From the NCBI GenBank assembly GCA_013298025.1, contig JAAFJE010000029.1:1-46164 (forward strand): DNA of 46,164 nt, given 5' to 3'. The first letter of the stretch is position 1. Each line of letters starts with the position of its first letter. Both the position numbers and the translations under genes were made by a program. Below the pieces are notes generated by a model, which was given only the letters and a program-made list of their open reading frames with translations, searched no databases and was not told where the DNA came from. This document shows positions 44,155 through 46,164 of this stretch, piece after piece. Source of the stretch: Cytophagales bacterium. GTDB lineage: Bacteria; Bacteroidota; Bacteroidia; Cytophagales; Spirosomataceae.

Positions 44155-44438
44155 TTGATTGTTTAAAATTCACATCATTGGGTACTGACTTCATTAGCAA
44201 TAGCTGGTAAAATGAAGAGATCAAAGATAGTTATTCTCTGTTTTAGTGATTTTTAATTTTCTAATTTTAGCAATGTAATTTCACAAGCTTTACAAAGACA
44301 CTTTGCTTGAATATATTGGCGATGAAAACAACCAATAAATTGGGTACTTTTTGTAGCGTTTGATATGGTCATTGTAAAAATCTTTGGTGAAGTATTTCCG
44401 AATCTCTTGACCCAAACATAGTCTATTTCTCATCAACT
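44155..44438. other. Intergenic region, no gene seen
   Basis: AT-rich DNA without a supportable gene or RNA. TATTGG...CCAATA near 44311-44334 is a short dyad of doubtful meaning. Confidence 0.35.
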
Positions 44439-44502
44439 GAACATTTGGTAAGGATATTTAGTAATTTGTGCTATTCAAATTTTGAAGCATTTATTTACTT
44501 TA
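44439..44502 (+). promoter_or_regulatory. Shared promoter module, GH10-GH95 unit
   Basis: GAACAT at 44439-44444, GTGC at 44468-44471 and TTACTTTA at 44495-44502 with 23-base spacers. ATTTAGTAAT plus two bases precedes GTGC. A second TTTGGTAA (44443-44450) makes a direct repeat with TTTAGTAA (44456-44463). It is the third copy of the module and places the GH10-GH95 unit in the same presumed HTCS regulon as SusC1 and SusC3. Confidence 0.65.
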
Positions 44503-44554
44503 CAACATTAAAATTCTTCTTACAAAAGCCGTTTAATAGACAAACACACAAAGC

Positions 44555-45676
44555 ATGAATTATTGTAAAATAGCAACAGCGATATATCGCACAGTTTTTA
44601 TAAGTGTCTTATCTCTCAACTTATCTTTTGCTCAGAAAACACCTGTTTCGCTAAAGTCGGTTTACCAAGAAGATTTCTTGATTGGTACAGCATTAGGCAC
44701 TGAACATATTCTCGAAAAAAACGAAAAAGCCAACGCGCTTATCAAAAGAGAGTTTAATGCCATCACGCCAGAGAACATTATGAAATCTCAGGTGATTCAT
44801 CCAGAACCCAATCGCTATAATTTTACACTTGCCGATAAATATGTAGAGTACGGGCAAAAAAACCAAATGTACATCGTGGGGCATACCTTGGTTTGGCATT
44901 CGCAATTACCGCCTTTTGTTTTTAGAATGAAAAATGCTGATTCTGTACGTATATTCATGACCGACCATATTAAGACAGTGGCAGGACGTTATGCAGGAAA
45001 AATCAATAGTTGGGATGTGGTAAATGAGGCATTGAATGAAGATGGTACGCTTCGCAAATCTGTTTTCTTGAATACCTTGGGCGAAGGCTATATCAAAGAA
45101 GCGTTCGATTTGGCTGCCCAAGCCGACCCTAAAGCGGCTTTGTATTACAACGATTACAATATTGAACAACCTGCCAAACGCAAAGGAGCAATTGAACTTA
45201 TCAAAAAATTGCAAGCAAGCGGAACAAAAATCGACGGCGTGGGCATTCAAGGACACTGGAGTATCAAAACCCTCAATTTGAAAGAAATCGAAGAGTCAAT
45301 CATTGAGTTTTCAAAATTAGGAATCAAAATAGCTTTTACGGAATTAGACCTTACTGTATTACCTAACCCTTGGGATTTACGGGGAGCGGATGTGAACCAA
45401 CGCTTTGCCGAAAGTCCTGAAATGAACCCATATAAAGACTCCTTACCCGACTCTGTCCAAACCGCCTTGGCCGACCGTTACACAGACCTCTTTAAACTTT
45501 TCTTGAAACACCAAGATAAAATTAGTAGAATTACCTTTTGGGGCGTTGACGATAGCCACTCATGGCTAAACGGATTCCCAATTAGGAATAGAACCAATTA
45601 CCCTTTGTTGTTTGATAGAGCTTTAGAACCTAAAAAAGCTTACCAAGCTGTATTGAATGTAAAAGCTGCCAAGTAA
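44555..45676 (+). CDS. Secreted GH10 endo-beta-1,4-xylanase
   Basis: Protein of 373 residues made of a signal peptide (to about SLNLSFAQ) and one uninterrupted GH10 barrel. WDVVNEAL holds acid/base Glu158 and FTELDLTV holds the nucleophile Glu263; GHTLVWH and YNDYNIE are also typical. There is no lipobox or CBM, in contrast to the split GH10 at 26355, so this one is probably periplasmic and works on imported xylo-oligosaccharides. It starts 52 bases after the -7-like box of the shared promoter module. The GH95 gene follows after 99 bp without a strong terminator, so the two are probably co-transcribed. Confidence 0.93.
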   Translation: MNYCKIATAIYRTVFISVLSLNLSFAQKTPVSLKSVYQEDFLIGTALGTEHILEKNEKANALIKREFNAITPENIMKSQVIHPEPNRYNFTLADKYVEYGQKNQMYIVGHTLVWHSQLPPFVFRMKNADSVRIFMTDHIKTVAGRYAGKINSWDVVNEALNEDGTLRKSVFLNTLGEGYIKEAFDLAAQADPKAALYYNDYNIEQPAKRKGAIELIKKLQASGTKIDGVGIQGHWSIKTLNLKEIEESIIEFSKLGIKIAFTELDLTVLPNPWDLRGADVNQRFAESPEMNPYKDSLPDSVQTALADRYTDLFKLFLKHQDKISRITFWGVDDSHSWLNGFPIRNRTNYPLLFDRALEPKKAYQAVLNVKAAK

Positions 45677-45775
45677 AGATAAAGAAGGATAGAAATTGTT
45701 TGTTTTAGAAGAAATTAGCATTATTCTTAGCAATTTTATAACAAAAGCTAATACTTCAAACAAATCCAATGATTT

Positions 45776-46164
45776 ATGAAACGAATTTACATAGTCCTTT
45801 TACTGTTTTTGGCGAACCATGTCTTTCCACAAGAAAGACAAAAATTGACCTTGTGGTACAAACAACCAGCAGGCAATACTTGGGAAAATGCTTTGCCTAT
45901 CGGGAACGGTTTTTTAGGGGCAATGGTCTATGGCAATGTTGAAAAAGAAACGATTCAACTCAATGAACATACCGTTTGGAGTGGTAGCCCTAACCGCAAC
46001 GATAACCCCGATGCCTTGGCTGCTTTGCCGATAGTTAGAAAATTGATTTTTGAAGGAAAATACAAAGAAGCCGAAAAGCTGACCAACCAGTCGATTGTCA
46101 CCAAAAAATCGCATGGACAAATGTTTCAGCCTGTGGGTAATTTGCATTTAACTTTTGAAGGACA
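45776..46164 (+). CDS. GH95-family glycosidase, N-terminal part (runs off the window)
   Basis: Only the first 129 codons are present. After a signal peptide (MKRIYIVLLLFLANHVFPQ) comes the GH95 N-terminal signature: LWYKQPAGNTWENALPIGNG, then GFLGAMVYGN and IQLNEHTVWSGSP. GH95 enzymes are alpha-1,2-L-fucosidases or alpha-L-galactosidases; some act on L-galactose side chains of complex xylans, which would suit the GH10 neighbour. The catalytic residues lie beyond the window, so activity and linkage cannot be judged. No upstream promoter motif was found in the 99-bp gap. Confidence 0.85.
   Translation, partial: MKRIYIVLLLFLANHVFPQERQKLTLWYKQPAGNTWENALPIGNGFLGAMVYGNVEKETIQLNEHTVWSGSPNRNDNPDALAALPIVRKLIFEGKYKEAEKLTNQSIVTKKSHGQMFQPVGNLHLTFEG

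Overview
The window looks like a chromosomal segment of a Gram-negative Bacteroidota bacterium, most likely a free-living, plant-polysaccharide-degrading Cytophagales species (Spirosomaceae-like). The phylum call rests on three SusC/SusD pairs, two one-protein hybrid two-component regulators (HTCS), many lipoproteins, AT-rich intergenic DNA, promoters of the TTTG / TAnnTTTG type and no Shine-Dalgarno dependence. The genus is inference. No rRNA, tRNA, CRISPR array or insertion sequence was seen.

Layout. (1) 1-495 is a leader with a degenerate 21-bp tandem repeat (193-381), nested inverted repeats and two TTGTCA dyads. (2) 496-13126 is a tight five-gene operon: three tandem ~1,110-residue VCBS/FG-GAP plus ASPIC/UnbV lipoproteins, a small lipoprotein between copies 1 and 2, and a GH127 beta-L-arabinofuranosidase. 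(3) 13454-14635 (minus) is a solitary AAA+/DUF4143 ATPase whose start abuts a perfect 51-bp palindrome. (4) 15258-28037 is a six-gene polysaccharide utilisation operon: SusC1-SusD1-SusC2-SusD2-DUF1735 glycan-binding lipoprotein-GH10 endoxylanase with an inserted CBM. It ends in a strong hairpin terminator. (5) 28193-36703 holds two tandem paralogous HTCS regulators, each with its own promoter or terminator. (6) 37035-42015 is a third SusC/SusD pair. (7) 42531-44124 is a HipB/HipA module with an operator-like inverted repeat. (8) 44555 to the end holds a second, secreted GH10 xylanase and the start of a GH95 enzyme that runs off the window.

How it fits together. GH10 enzymes cut the xylan backbone, SusC/D and the DUF1735 protein bind and import oligosaccharides, and GH127 and GH95 would remove L-arabinose and L-fucose/L-galactose decorations. 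The HTCS proteins would sense periplasmic oligosaccharides. Three transcription units (SusC1 operon, SusC3D3, GH10-GH95) share an exactly spaced upstream module, GAACAT-N23-GTGC-N23-TTACTTTR. This suggests one regulon that the HipBA module interrupts physically but not in regulation.

The least conventional part is the SusCD-free VCBS/GH127 operon. Each VCBS lipoprotein carries seven Asp-rich calcium-type motifs, an ASPIC/UnbV domain and then about seven more, which suggests twin seven-bladed propellers on a lipid anchor.
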